Below are positions 34,726 to 46,974 of a DNA stretch of 64,000 nucleotides, one piece after another (positions within the stretch are counted from its first letter, which is position 1; the number at the start of each line of letters is the position of its first letter). Both the position numbers and the translations under genes were made by a program. The DNA comes from Panorpa germanica (Eukaryota > Arthropoda > Insecta > Mecoptera > Panorpidae). The notes beneath the pieces were generated by a model. That model did no database searches and had not been told where the DNA came from. It saw nothing but the letters and a program-made list of their open reading frames with translations. Location of the stretch: contig OY783221.1 of NCBI GenBank assembly GCA_963678705.1, forward strand, positions 9,920,001 to 9,984,000. Reading direction: 5' to 3'.

Positions 34726-35581
34726 GCACTGCGAAAAAGAATAACGTAAAAATAAATGCGTTAATAAAGAAAAGAGTTCTATATTCAAAACTATAATGTA
34801 TTATGAGTATATATTGTATATATAAGAGATAACTTTTTAGACTAAATCTTTATTTACGTTTAAACTTAAGCAACACATCATCTAGTACCAAGTACCTAAA
34901 TTCGTCATTCCGAGGGGCATTAATATTCATTTTCGTTACGCTGAATGATATAAGATCGACCCTGAACATATTACTAATGGGCTTAATTTGATTTCAAATA
35001 GAAATAACAAAATGGACAACTGTCAGATGACAAGTAGACAAACGATCCGTTTTTATAGAAGACGCTGGCGAGACAATGGACAGTGAACACAATTCCATTA
35101 ATTACAAGATAATACGTTTCAGATACATCCATCGGTTCCCAACTTTCCCTTTCCAAAGTAGTTGATTTATTTGAAAGATTATCGGAGGGTTAGGTTATGG
35201 AGAACTATTGGCAGTAGCGATATTGGAGTTGTTCCGGAATAGCACATTTCATCATGAGACTTACTACTATTTTAATGTGTATCAAGTGACACATTGGGCA
35301 TGTACGACTCCGTACAGAAGTACGGCGGTCGTGTTGCGAGTACGAAATAATCACAGTGATGTATTGATAAACAATAAAGTATAAGCTTACTCTCCTGATT
35401 ACGTGTGTTCATTTTCATACCTCAAACAGCCTCACACGCTTCGGACCTCATATTCGGTAAATAGTGACTACAAGTGAATACAATTTTTGAGACAGAAAAG
35501 CGTTTTAGATTTTTCTCCAAGACCGATTTTTTAATAATCTGTTAAATTACAGTAAAGAGATTAACCGAAAAATTGGATTTT
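34726..35581. other. no gene seen
   Basis: Spacer with moderately balanced composition near 35270-35340 (TACGACTCCGTACAGAAGTA). No gene was recognised. Confidence 0.5.
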
Positions 35582-36060
35582 TCAATGGGCTTGTGTCCTA
35601 TGTATTCATTTCTATAAAAGTGTACTATATATTAATAAAGATGGTTACTAGAACCTCGAATGTTCTATTTCTAGTTCTATTATTTTCTAATAACTCCTTA
35701 TATGTTAAGAGACATTAACAATTAAAAAAGTAATTTTGTCTCTTTAATTATTAAAGGGGTTCAATGTTATAGAACATTCCAAGACATGTGATATCACGTC
35801 CAAGAAGTTGCTATCTCTTGTATACAACAGAGCATAAAATAGAACTCTTATCCATATAGAAAGTAACTGACCTACCCTTAATAGTACAGACATGTTACGT
35901 CATAAATATGGCCGACAACTGTAGCGCTAAAACTGCAATTCAAACTTTTAATTGCTATATCTACGTCAACATTTAGATATTTATTAAAATAGACACGCCA
36001 ATACACATTTATTAACATCAATTTTAATCAACAATTGAAGAATCGACCGCTAAAAAATGA
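35582..36060 (+). mobile_element. M4 interspersed repeat
   Basis: It starts near GGGCTTGTGTCCTATG and ends near AATCGACCGCTAAAAAATGA. It is strongly similar to 57262-57722 in the same orientation and to 26941-27482 inverted. It has no ORF, no poly(A) and no clear inverted ends. It could be a MITE with eroded ends or the 3' part of a larger element. Confidence 0.75.
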
Positions 36061-37164
36061 AAATAAGCAGAAATTTTTAGCAGTTTTACAAAACAATTCC
36101 ATATTTAAAAAGTGATAACCTTAAAAGCAAACAGTCTAGTCTAATTTTTAACGAAATTATATGTCTAGCAGACAATACTTTAAAAGGTGCATATATCAAG
36201 TAAATATAAAAACACTAGCTAAAGAATAAGAAGAAGAACACATAGATACATGCGTTAGTAATATATTAAAGCAAAAAGACTGCTTTCTTGTTTTATTATA
36301 AAATATAAACCCAGTCTTGCATATTTCTCTACCCAAATATGTATTCATTTTGTAATCTAAGTGCCCTCTCGCCCCTTGAGAACAAAATATTATATCACTG
36401 ACATACATTCAAGGGTGGTAATGCTTAGGGGTAGTTTGTATCTTGAATAGAGGATGATCCTATATAAAATATACATATATATGCTTTTGCAAGTATGCGT
36501 AATAGCAAAGTGCATTTCGTGATATCTTCCTCACCCCAAAACCAAGTGTCATTTTTTCAAAATGATACATGTACCTAACCTTAAAGTTGACAAGATACGG
36601 AAGGGAGACTGGGGGTGATAGTGAAAGAGGGAGGGGTTGTACATTAAATGCATTCGGTGTAGCATTTGTATTATTGTATTAGCAACGGTTTTAGAAGTTT
36701 GCTGCTTTAACCCCAGGTTTTTAATATGGAATTTAAGAAAAACGTTGTGAAAATAATGGCTTTATGAAATTTCACTTATGCATTATTTATTTCATTGGAA
36801 ATGTTAATATTGTAAAATAGTGCAGAGCGATGTAAGGTAAGGTAAGGTTGCAAGAGTACGGAAGAAAACGAAACTGGTTGGCTTTTTACAAATTCCATAA
36901 AATAAGGAATAGAAAAATAGCAAAACGTTCAATGCAAATAGGATATAAGAAAATGGAAATACATTTCATAGATAGCCTACTAATAATATATATATTGTAA
37001 GTTTTAGTTTTACGTTTAAGGGTTATAAGTATGCAAGCTCCAAAGTATCTGGAATTTGAAACATAAAGCGTAATACATTGTTTTTTTTATTGTTCGAGAT
37101 CATACAACCTACAATCTGTCAAAATCAAATTACTTCTCGGAATGTGAAAAATTAAGAAAAAGAA
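36061..37164. other. no gene seen
   Basis: AT-rich spacer. The 70-codon minus frame at 36196-36408 has no motif. Confidence 0.5.
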
Positions 37165-37345
37165 TAATGGTAATGATTAATATTAAATAAAGTATACTAC
37201 TAAAATTTAAAATTAAATTAGTATGAGGGAATGATACGTTAAGCCCAATTCCTACTTACTATTTTAATTTTATTTATAATTTTAATCTAACCCTTTAGCA
37301 TATAGTAATATATGATAACATCCCCACTTACTATTTTAATTTAAG
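37165..37345. mobile_element. M2 ends, compound arrangement
   Basis: An M2-type right end (AAAATTAAATTAGTATGAGG, GAATGATACGTTAAG) is followed at once by a left end (CCCAATTCCTACTTACTATT). Then comes CCTTTAGCATATAGTAATAT, matching the right subterminal region inverted, and CCCCACTTACTATTTTAATT. It looks like two or three M2 termini joined, mostly without interior. Confidence 0.6.
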
Positions 37346-37457
37346 GGGTCGTTTAGTGCACATGATTATGTAGATTGTCACAGCCTAAACAATTTAAAGT
37401 AAAAACAAAAAAAAGTGGAAAAGAAACCAGCAAAGTAGCGTTGATATATAATGCCAC

Positions 37458-37870
37458 GTACAGATTGGTGCGACATAAACATGCGACATCCAAAATTTAC
37501 ATATTTTCATTCATAAGTTGACATTATTTAGACATGAGTTTACTAAATGTGTTGGACTTTTAACGTACAAACTAGTGCGACATAAACATTCGACACTAAT
37601 AAAACCTTTACTTATATTATTTTTAAAAATTCTTGGTAGTATTTTTATGAAACAAAATTGTTTCAAAACTAAGTGTGTTTGACAGGGATAATCACGAGTT
37701 AGCAGATACCTTGTTAAATAACAGATTTTTTTTACTGCTTTTTTTAAAAGCAGGTTGAATTCGTTCGAAATATGAAAGCTTAAATTGCATGTTGCACTAG
37801 TGTGGACGTGTTGTACAACTTCTTACAACAAATGTTGGATGTCGCATATTTAAGTCGCACGTATGTGTAC
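37458..37870. mobile_element. M3 MITE-like element with about 41-bp inverted ends
   Basis: The left end GTACAGATTGGTGCGACATA, then AACATGCGACATCCAAAATTT, pairs with the reverse complement of the right end: GTACACATACGTGCGACTTA, then AATATGCGACATCCAACATTT. I count about seven mismatches in 41. An extra internal GTGCGACATAAACATTCGAC lies near 37576. The right half recurs inverted at 52250-52410, and the left end recurs near 17.8 kb. It has no coding frame. Confidence 0.8.
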
Positions 37871-39164
37871 GGTACTTAACGTTATGTTTGATAAAACTTG
37901 TTTTAATAAATTAATTTGGAACAAATTTAGCTACCATTCAGTGACGCATTGTAGCTTCTCTGACATATCTATATTTTGTGGCTCTCTATTAAAATTTCAA
38001 TACTCGTACAATATTCAGTTCAGAGAATTTTTGTTTATGCAGGAATACCAAAGTATCAGATTCCAGTTTATCTAACATAAATTTGTTACAGATTCCATTC
38101 TATTCACAGTAAAATTATTCAAGATTTGTTCCTCCTACCCCTCCCCTCCTTGTTGGTGAGGCCCTGGGCAGTTCCTTTCATAAACAACACCATAGTAAAA
38201 ACAGCTTTGCCTCCTAAACTTAAATCCTAGTACAGCACGTCATAATATTTTTTGATATTTTTGATCTTTGTACAATAGCTTCAAGATTAAAATCGAACTG
38301 ATAACTACTTCCAAATCTCCCGGAGGTTAATGAGCTACTCTAAGCTACAGCTACATTCTACTTGTAATAAACCATGACTATTACAAATACTATTACAACA
38401 CAACCTTACACAATAATAGAAATTACAAAAAATATTAAAAAAAAAAATGATATTTGAATATTAGAAATATGTCTACAGTGACAAGTGATGTGATGTGACT
38501 CAAACGAAATGACACGAACTACAAAATATAGAAAAATAAACAATCGCACATATTGTATGGTGATGACGTCACTGTTATATGACAAGTCGGACTGACAGAT
38601 GATATAAAGGTTTGGTTTTGACTTGTATATCGTGACATTACATTATGAGGCATGCAGTCACCAGCCATATTGGATTCAGATGGTTGATTGTGAATAACAC
38701 TTTGTCCCGCTGCGCCATTTGCGGCAGTTACATGAACTACAATCGGATACCCAGATAATTGAATTGAATTTTTTTTTGACAGATTTAGTTTTATTAAATT
38801 TGTTATAAAAATATTTGAAGATTGTATTTAAGGAGCTGTCAGTGGAAGTCAAGGAAATGTTGCTGCTGAATGGCGTATGCTACAAGGCGTATACACTTTG
38901 GTGTTGGATTGCAAGCAGTTTTATAATCTCGTGCGTGTTCTTCAATTACTTTGTTCAGTTAGTAACACATTCTAAATACCATGCTTCAATTTACTTCAAC
39001 ATTTAGCATGCCTAAATATGAAGAATATTGAATATGGAAGCATCCATTTATATCGCAGTTATAATTTTTTGAAATGGGTTACATTTTAATTCACTTATAA
39101 ATTCGCCCAATAAAAATGTAACTACCTATAAGTATAGATAGCCCAGTCATTATAGTAAGTTCAC
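37871..39164. other. no gene seen
   Basis: Spacer. The frames at 37863-38075 and 38815-39006 lack motifs or splice context. Confidence 0.5.
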
Positions 39165-39341
39165 CTCGGAATTCGAGATACCCAACTGTAAGTCTGTAAA
39201 TACTTGTACATTGACACCCTAAAGTTGTCTCAAAACCTACATATGGTAGGGTGTATAAACCATATGTAGGTTTTGAGACAACTTTAGGGTGTCAATATAC
39301 AAGTATTTACAGACTTACAGCTGGGTATCTCGAATTCCGAG
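39165..39341. repeat. long near-perfect hairpin: 83-bp arms, 11-base loop
   Basis: The left arm 39165-39247 begins CTCGGAATTCGAGATACCCA. The right arm 39259-39341 ends TGGGTATCTCGAATTCCGAG. I count two mismatches over 83 pairs, with the loop AGGGTGTATAA. A weaker TAAG/CTTA extension continues outside. It could be a foldback MITE or, if transcribed, a hairpin RNA precursor of small RNAs. No copy of the arm was seen elsewhere in the window, and no target duplication is clear. Confidence 0.9.
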
Positions 39342-39379
39342 ATTCTTACCTAATTTAAGCTTAAATGACTGGACCAAGA

Positions 39380-39500
39380 TAATTTCAATCATGATAAATT
39401 ATGCAATACACTCTATACTGCATTTACATTACCAATTTTGCACACCGGATGCTAATAACTATCGAAAGTTGATGCAATCAAATAAATATTAAAATAATAT
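39380..39500 (+). mobile_element. LINE-B 3' terminus
   Basis: GCTAATAACTATCGAAAGTT followed by GATGCAATCAAATAAATATT is the LINE-B 3' end. Upstream similarity to the LINE-B UTR is weak, so only the last part is secure. It lies just right of the hairpin. Confidence 0.65.
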
Positions 39501-39644
39501 ATCTTTAAAACGTATTACGGTAAAAAATGTATGTCTCTAGTAAAACCCTACGTCAAAAAGCAACTGCACGTCAATGCAGTACTACTAACAATAGGGGGAT
39601 ACACGTAGTTTGTTCCGGTGTGTGAGCAACCTTCTTCTTTTGTT

Positions 39645-40315
39645 ATTATTATTTATTTTAATGTTTTTGCCATTTGGCACTACATTCTTGTGCCTTAACT
39701 CATTGAATTACATATGATTGTGCCTAATTCAATTTTGATCCTTATTACATCTAAACATTCTCACTCTTTCCAAAAAAAGAAAAAAATATATCCTTATAAA
39801 AATAAAAACAAAACTGTTACTGATACTGCTTTGCTCCTCCTTGTACTCTCCCTCCTGTTTCTACCCTGCCATTCCTTCTTTTTCCTCGCTCTTTTTCTCT
39901 ATCTCCTCCATCCACCTCTTCCCTTCTCTGCCTCTCTTTAATAACTGCACAATATTCTTTTCGCTCTTTACTATTTTCTCACATGAAAACTTAATGTGCT
40001 CCGATGTTTCTATCTCCGTTCCGCACATCCTTTTGCCCAGTATCTGTTTCCTTTCTCCTCGTTTCCCAATCTGAATCTGGCGATCCTTTACATGTTTTTT
40101 GTATCTTTTTCTCTTAAGTATTCTGATATCTCTCTCCCAAATCGTTATATATCTTTTATTATAATTGCTCTTCTCAATTTTTTCTATTCTTTCTTGTTGT
40201 TGTATCCCCCTATATCTTCTCCTTAGCTCCTCTTCCACCTCTCCTTCTCTCTGCCGCCTTTGTCGCCATTCTATTCCTTTCAAAATATTTCTTTTCCTTT
40301 GCTTGTCAATAACGC
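39645..40315 (-). mobile_element. LINE-A 3' fragment with 140-codon C-terminal frame
   Basis: The minus-strand frame 39861-40283 is the longest intact piece of LINE-A. It has a basic coil (WRQRRQREGEVEEELRRRY), then RIEKIEKSNYNKRYI, RMCGTEIETSEHIKFSC (the knuckle-like Cys/His motif; its first Cys is lost), and LLKRGREGKRWMEEIEKK. The 3' UTR contains GTGCCAAATGGCAAAAACAT and ends AAAATAAATAATAATAACAA. This end is nearly the same as in the copy at 53691-54135. Reverse transcriptase and endonuclease are absent. The 5' limit is uncertain and no target duplication was found. Confidence 0.82.
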
Positions 40316-41265
40316 CAAATATATCAAACTAATATAGAGTGATATAGAGTTGAGACTTTATATATTTTTAATACGCCGCTGTCTAATAAATGAATGTACA
40401 TATTTGAGGTTTTACCGTAACACATTAAACCGTATTAGAATATTGCACAGGTCCAGTTATGGATCATGATAGTACCGAACTCTCGGCCACTTTACAGTCT
40501 CTAAAACAATATTTTCTATCTGTGAGACATTATTTTTCAGTTCACAATATAGATGACGACCTTATCAATCAACAACTCTTTATTCTTAAATATTATTTCC
40601 AAAAATCCATTAAATGAAATGTAGGACCACCCTAATACTGAATTGTGTAATATTATATTCGTTAATAGTATTTCTATGTATTATAATGTATACTGTTAAT
40701 CGACAAACGCAATCAATTATCAATTATTAATCCATAAACTACCCTCGACCGGACACTCTAGAGTTCTCAGCCCTTAGTGAATCACGCATAACTAGTTAGG
40801 ATTAAGTGGGTTGTTGTGGGTGGAGGTGGGGGTGAAACGTCATTTGGTGATCTTGGATATATTCCTGGTATTGATGGCTTTGTTCATATTAAATTCCACT
40901 CCTTTATAATACGCACGGTTTAATCTTACATATGTTTAGTTCTTGACACACACACACACATGCATACATAGATTTTGCTAATTAATTCTATCATACACAG
41001 TAATTGATTGCATAGCGTTTTGAGTTTGTAAGATGTATTATACTTATCAGATGGCAGCACTGCATGTAATGTGATTATGGAAAGATTTATTAATATTTTT
41101 ATTCTAACAATAGGGGTTGATTACAGTTAAGGGAGGCAGTTTAGGTACTTTAGTGTTTATGATTATAAATCTGTATTAATTTTTAAGAGTAATGGTGGTT
41201 GAAATCGACTACAGCAGTACGAATTCATGCAATGTGACCAAACTATTTAGGTTACTACTTCTCAC
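40316..41265. other. no gene seen
   Basis: Spacer with a short G-rich tract (GGGTGGAGGTGGGGGTG) near 40820 and (AC)n near 40947-40960. Confidence 0.5.
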
Positions 41266-41273
41266 GAACAATT

Positions 41274-41810
41274 TTTATTATTATTTTTTTTATTAATAAT
41301 TTACGGGCTTCCTAGGACCACGGTCCTTTTTTCGCCCTGGTTATTTCAATTCATTTACATTTTACATATTTACATTTTAATTATTGTTACACCTATAGTT
41401 TTAAACCCGCTATATTTTATATCACTAAGCACACTGGCCACCTCAAATATCTTAGTAGTTCCTGCATACTCGTTGGCAATAACACTCCATTTTTTACTAA
41501 AACTCTGTACAAATTATTTCTGCAGGGCTCTGTTTCTGTACATTAGAAGATCAAATGTTCTGGATCTGCTAGCGCGTCTTCACAATTGCGCATATTTTCT
41601 TGCACCAAGTGATTTCTTTTAAGATGTGCCAATGCCCCTGTATGGTCTACCCTCAGTCTCGAGATAAGTGATAACACTCTTCTCGGACCTTGGGCTTTCC
41701 ACCACCAACGACGTCCGCACACCGAAGACTGTAAACATTTTCTTCCTTTCTCTATATTGTTCCACATACCCTGCCACTTCTATTTCACTTCATTTTTGCT
41801 CTTTCCACTA
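41274..41810 (-). mobile_element. LINE-D 3' fragment (C-terminal knuckle and 3' UTR)
   Basis: The minus strand encodes MWNNIEKGRKCLQSSV, then SLISRLRVDHTGALAHLKRN. It continues CEDALADPEHLIF, a stop where Ser is usual, CTETEPC and LVKNGVLLP. The RLRxxHT...CxC..xEHLxxxC layout is typical of the region after RNase H in Jockey/R1-like LINEs. The 3' UTR ends in an AATAATAAAAAAAATAATAA tail. GAACAATT flanks it at 41266-41273 and 41811-41818, consistent with a short target duplication. The family is distinct from LINE-A, B and C. It is truncated and has an internal stop. Confidence 0.85.
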
Positions 41811-41818
41811 GAACAATT

Positions 41819-44221
41819 ATATGTTACGGAATACATATGCAGTCTAATTTGAATATTTCTCTTAGGTTATCTGCTACTGTATATTTCAAATCGAACTAAT
41901 ACGATCACGCAATTGCTTTAATATCTTAGATATTTATTAGATATCTCATCCCTTCATTGTAAAGAGATTGAATAAAAAACTTCATTTAATTTTTTCAAAA
42001 TTTTCGAAATTTACTTCAAGTTAATGTCTTCCATGGTAGAAAGGTTAATTTATTTAGAAGTTGGCACAATATAAATAGCCTAATTTTAAGTATTGTTACA
42101 ACCAAGTGTTGACTAAACTGAATTGACTGCATTTTAAAGAAGCGGTTGTTAGAAAGGCTCCATACTGAAGACACAAGTGTTTATGCAGATCATACATGCA
42201 TGTTCGAGTGCGAATACTCAGTATTCGTCATGTAAAAATGCATGGTTGCACACATAGTTCGTGTTCACAGCGAAAGATGCATATATTCGTACACGAACAC
42301 TAACGTGTTCAATCTTGTAGCGGTGAATAACATCAAAGAATACGAATTTGACATTCGACAAAGAATACGCAAGTTTGGACGTAAACTTAGGACAGACTGG
42401 ATATTATGATTAGACATTTGGTTAATGTCTATTAATGAGTAAACAAACATTACTTATCTATGTGGAGTATGAGAGTAAACGAGACAGTAGTATGAGTTCT
42501 TAACTGAGATAGAAAAGGATAGTAATATAACATCTTACACTGCGTCACCATATACGTTCTACGGTGAAGTGAAAAGCCTTACAACAGTTGTGTTTCCAGT
42601 GTGCGGCCACCCTTAAGCAATTTGTTAGGCGCCCTTAAATGTTTCATACTCAAACAAATATTGCAAGTACTTTATAACTTTTAAGAAATGCATTCAATAA
42701 ATCTAATTGAATCTTATAGATTCGTTTGGTAAATTCCAATCGACTGCACATAGGGCATACAGGCACAAGTCAAGTCATTCGTAAATGCAGGCGTGACAAC
42801 CTTAAGTGAACTAAATTGTATTTAAAGTCTAGTGCACAATGATATAAATTTAATGTTGTAGTATAAAACTGTTTTATTTTATAGCACATATAAATTAAAT
42901 TAGTATTTACAACTAGTTGGAGTAATATTGGTTTATGGAGATGGTAATAGAAAACAGCCAGAGGGATTAGTACTTAGTAATTAATTTAGTTAAGTGAAAC
43001 AACTAATAATGCGATAGTTTAGGATGAATGGTTCATAAAATGTTTATTAGTACTGGAAATAAACTTTGTTTCATTGTTTTAGGAGTTAGAAGAAGTTTTG
43101 TGAAATGATGTTGAACTTATCTTCTTCTCAGCAACGTGTTTTCTAAAATGCATCATTGCCAATTACCCAAAGCCCAAATCAATATTTAACAAATTAGCTA
43201 GATGGAATAGAGTCAGTGAATAATTGTTTTCAATGAAATCTAAAATGTCACATCGAAGAGTTATTTTTATCACTCTCAGTTAAACTTGTCTCCTAAAAGA
43301 TGAGTTTTTCAATTCTAGTTTTATCAAAGACCGACAACAGTTAAGTAGCTAAAAATATAACCTATGCATTTTAATTGCAACCTACAATTATGTACGACAG
43401 GAACAAAGAATGGTAGTCCAGAAACAAAACTATCACCCAAAGTTTAAAATAAACCTCTGTTAAGAGACCATTGAAGAAACAGAACAAAGAAACTAAATTT
43501 ATAAACAGAATAGTGTGGTACAATGCAAGAAGGAGAGGTGCTCAAGAAGAAAGGTAAGGCTGAGGATAAAAAATTGCAGTCGATATAATGTACCCAGTGG
43601 CTAACTGAGTCTAACTCATTACTGTTGTAAAGATATCTAAATTAGAAATGACGAATTCTGTGAAGCTTTAACGCACCACCGAATTTTCCTAATGACTTGC
43701 ATCCAAAAGAGGAATGAACACAAACGAGAAAACAATGGAATATATTATCCGCAAAATACAAAACATAGATTTTATGTTAAATACATGTAAAGTACTAATA
43801 TTTAATGCAATTTTTTACCTAACGTTACATTTTATTATTACCGAAATTTAACATAATATTTTTACATTGCCATTAAATAAATTCAAATTACACATACAAT
43901 TTTTTACTAATGTGTATATAATCTTACATAAAATGTTTTATTTACGAAAGAAACTTTTAAATAAATCTTAAGTACATGTAATTATGTTTAGCCAGATATT
44001 TTATTAATTCTGCAAAATAAAAAATAATAAAAGATAAAATTTGTGTATATTGTGACCAACATTTACACTCGAAAGTTTCGTAAAGTTACCATTAGTGCGA
44101 TATGTTATCATAACCCCACCCTCTCTTTCTCTCTACTTAGTTATATATGTAGCTGAAATTGCTGACAAAGGAATTACTAGTTACTATTTCGCTAATCTAC
44201 CCTTTTAGATGAACGCAGACC
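41819..44221. other. no gene seen
   Basis: About 2.4 kb of AT-rich spacer. A region at 42200-42320 holds several ATTCG/CGAAT and GTTCG words (for example GAATACTCAGTATTCG), a local palindromic cluster. No gene was recognised. Confidence 0.5.
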
Positions 44222-44241
44222 ACACACACATACACACACAT

Positions 44242-44308
<67 letters not shown>
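44222..44308. repeat. compound microsatellite (CA)n then (TA)n
   Basis: CACACACA-type repeats run into alternating TA that stops exactly at the left terminus of the mariner element. Confidence 0.95.
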
Positions 44309-44309
<1 letters not shown>

Positions 44310-44895
44310 GAGGCATGTTTTTTAAGTAAGTACCGTTTTGCGATTCCGCCTTTGCAGCGCTACGGTCGGCGTTCCGCGCATGCGCGCTGGTTACCTACAT
44401 CTCTTGTCTACGCACTGACGCAATTACAATCTGATTCTTCATTGTATACGTTGTTTACTGAGTGTTTAAGATTGCCTCCGACAATCGTCAGTCCCGCCGA
44501 TTGTGAAGTACGGGCTGTTATACGATTTCTTAGTGCTAAGGGCGTAAAACCGATCGATATTCATCGTGAGATCTGTGAAGTTTACGGACAAAACATTATG
44601 AGTGATGGAATGGTAAGGAAATGGGTGAGAGCATTTAAAGATGGCCGCACAAATGTGCATGATGAAGAACCTCAAAACAGTTGTGATACAGTGGTTAACA
44701 AGTCAGGCGGCAGAATTTTATGAGGAGGGTATTCAAAAACTGGTGCCACGTTATGAGAAGTGCCTCAATATTCACGGAAATTATGTAGAAAAGTAGATTA
44801 AGGTTCAGGCTTTCATGTAAAAATAAATTTATTGCGATATCTTTGCACGTCTTTTTTTAATTCCAAAACGGTACTTACTTTAAAAACACGCCTCG
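44309..44895 (+). mobile_element. miniature mariner: internally deleted element with intact terminal repeats (587 bp)
   Basis: The terminal inverted repeats are 32 bases: 44309-44340 (CGAGGCATG...GTACCGTTTTG) and 44864-44895. They differ at only two positions and are bordered by TA on each side, the mariner target. The interior keeps the N-terminal helix-turn-helix of the transposase (CEVRAVIRFLSAKGVKPIDI, CEVYGQNIMSDGMVRKWV, FKDGRTNVHDEE). It then jumps, with a frame change, to the C-terminus (SQAAEFYEEGIQKLVPRYEK and GNYVEK). The catalytic core, roughly two-thirds of a usual transposase of about 345 residues, is missing. No ATG precedes the homologous N-terminus; an ATC sits where a start could have been. 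It cannot make transposase but could be mobilised by one. Confidence 0.93.
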
Positions 44896-46974
44896 TATTT
44901 GCGTCATTTCATTTAACATTTTGGGAAAATCAGTATGACAGGTGTTACGTAGTTACGTTTAACGAAGAAGGTTAAAAATCGGCAAGGAACACGATTTACC
45001 AAGAACAGCAAAATATATATAGATTTAAAATTAAACGTACCTATTTTATTAAACGAGCTGCTTCAAGTGAACTGCCTCATTATGACGTATTTATAAAAAA
45101 ACACCTGAAACAAACGAAAAACGATGATTAAAATCTTTCATTTTAATTAGAAAAATAGAAACGAACATAAAACGCCATTCTGCATGACGCTATAATCGCT
45201 GGCGTTGTGGTTAAGCCTTTGAACTTTTTGGTATGTTTTATAATTAGTAATTACACCACTAAAAATACTCGTGAACCAAGTGTTAATGAACCAGCGTTTA
45301 ATTAACAAAACTATTCATAAGCGATGTGCAATTTTAATAAACTCGTAATTAAAAGTCTATCATTTATTGTTTGTTACATATTAAAAACCATTTTTTAATT
45401 AAATATCTTAATTAATGTATAAAAAACTAAAATTAATTTGTTATGTTAATTTTAAAATTTATGTTAAAATTAGCTTTTATATTGTTATATCTGTCTCTCT
45501 CTTTCTCTAGCATTTATGGTTTAATCCCTTTAATGTTGCATAGTTAGAGAGCTTTATGTATATGTATAGAATCCGTGTCACACACACATGTCTAAGTCTC
45601 ATGGTGATTGATCATGAATCCGCAGCGAGGCAGCACAACCGCACACAAGTGCTGCCATCTCTTGTTTCTAATTGCCAAATATACAAAACTTTATCGTGGA
45701 ATTACCATTTTAGCTTATCTCTTCTATAGCAACAAATACCAGATATAATTGCATGTGAATAGTAAAAAATAAATAGTAAAGAGAGAAAAATTTATAATTC
45801 CTCAATATTTCAAAACTAAAAATTCGGACTTGACTCCTTAATGAACTGACCGATCGTTATATACATATTTAAAAATAGTTCATAATATTAACAATTTTTA
45901 TTATTAGAAATTTTCAACCTCTGGAATATACGAAACGCATATCCTTGAATGCAGGTGTAAAAATATTAACAGAAAATAGAAATTTAATTTTCAACACGCT
46001 ATAGATTTCTAAATAATTGACATACTAATTAATGATCTATTTAAAAACAAAGCTTGAACATTTAGCTGACTCATAAAGTTTATATTGTTTAAATAGATCA
46101 ATCGTGTGCAAAGTTATTAACGTTTTTATATCTCGTTCAATAAGTTGTAAATCGATTGTCATTTTAGTACACTGTTACCATCTATAACTAATTATACAAC
46201 CATGAGGTAATATTCCACCTTAAATGATTTCTGCAAGGGCGCCACATAGATTAATACGACTCTGATTACAAGCATGACCTACTACGGTCTTCGATAGTTC
46301 AGTGATCGTCGAAGGAGAAGCACTAAATTTTGTGTTATAGTTTTGTAAAAATATGTTCAACCCTTCCCTTAGATGATGATGCTCGTTTAAATAGTTACAA
46401 ATCATTGTAGTAACATTTTAATTAATAGGTAATGAAATGATTAATAAGAAAATGATTAATTACTTTAGCTATAGCAAGGAGTACAATACACGGAGCGACG
46501 TGTTTTGTTATAGAGATTTTAACGGGTAAATTTAACGTGTTAAAATATAATAAAGCGGGTTTACATTTAGCTGCTTAAATAGTGACAAAAGTCTTACATG
46601 AACATATCCTGAAAAGATGACGACAACCTATTGGCGACACTGATAAGAAATAATTAGCAGCTGAACCTCTACTACTACTATACTGTAACAAATGTCACCA
46701 CTTTATGACAAAAATACTAATATAAAAACTGTTACAATTTCTACAAGACACCAAATTAATTATTATTATTTAATTATTCATATAATACCTATAGGAGAAA
46801 TGATCTTTGTAATTACAATGTCGTCAAATTGGTTTATAAACAATATCTTAATTTCTATTAAACTTAACATCTGCCTTGTGAAACTCAGAATATTTTTATA
46901 TTACGATGATTGTGAAATAGTAAAAGTAATTCCGATTATTAATTCCTTCTTTAACGTCTTATGAAGAGATAGAC
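44896..46974. other. no gene seen
   Basis: About 2.1 kb AT-rich spacer with a (CT)n patch at about 45490-45507. The 90-codon plus frame at 46692-46964 is low-complexity Ile/Asn and has no motif. Confidence 0.5.

Noticed and set aside
39714..40226. Plus-strand frames rich in Ser, Phe and Leu
   Set aside because: Antisense of LINE-A; the minus strand carries the recognisable Cys-His motif.
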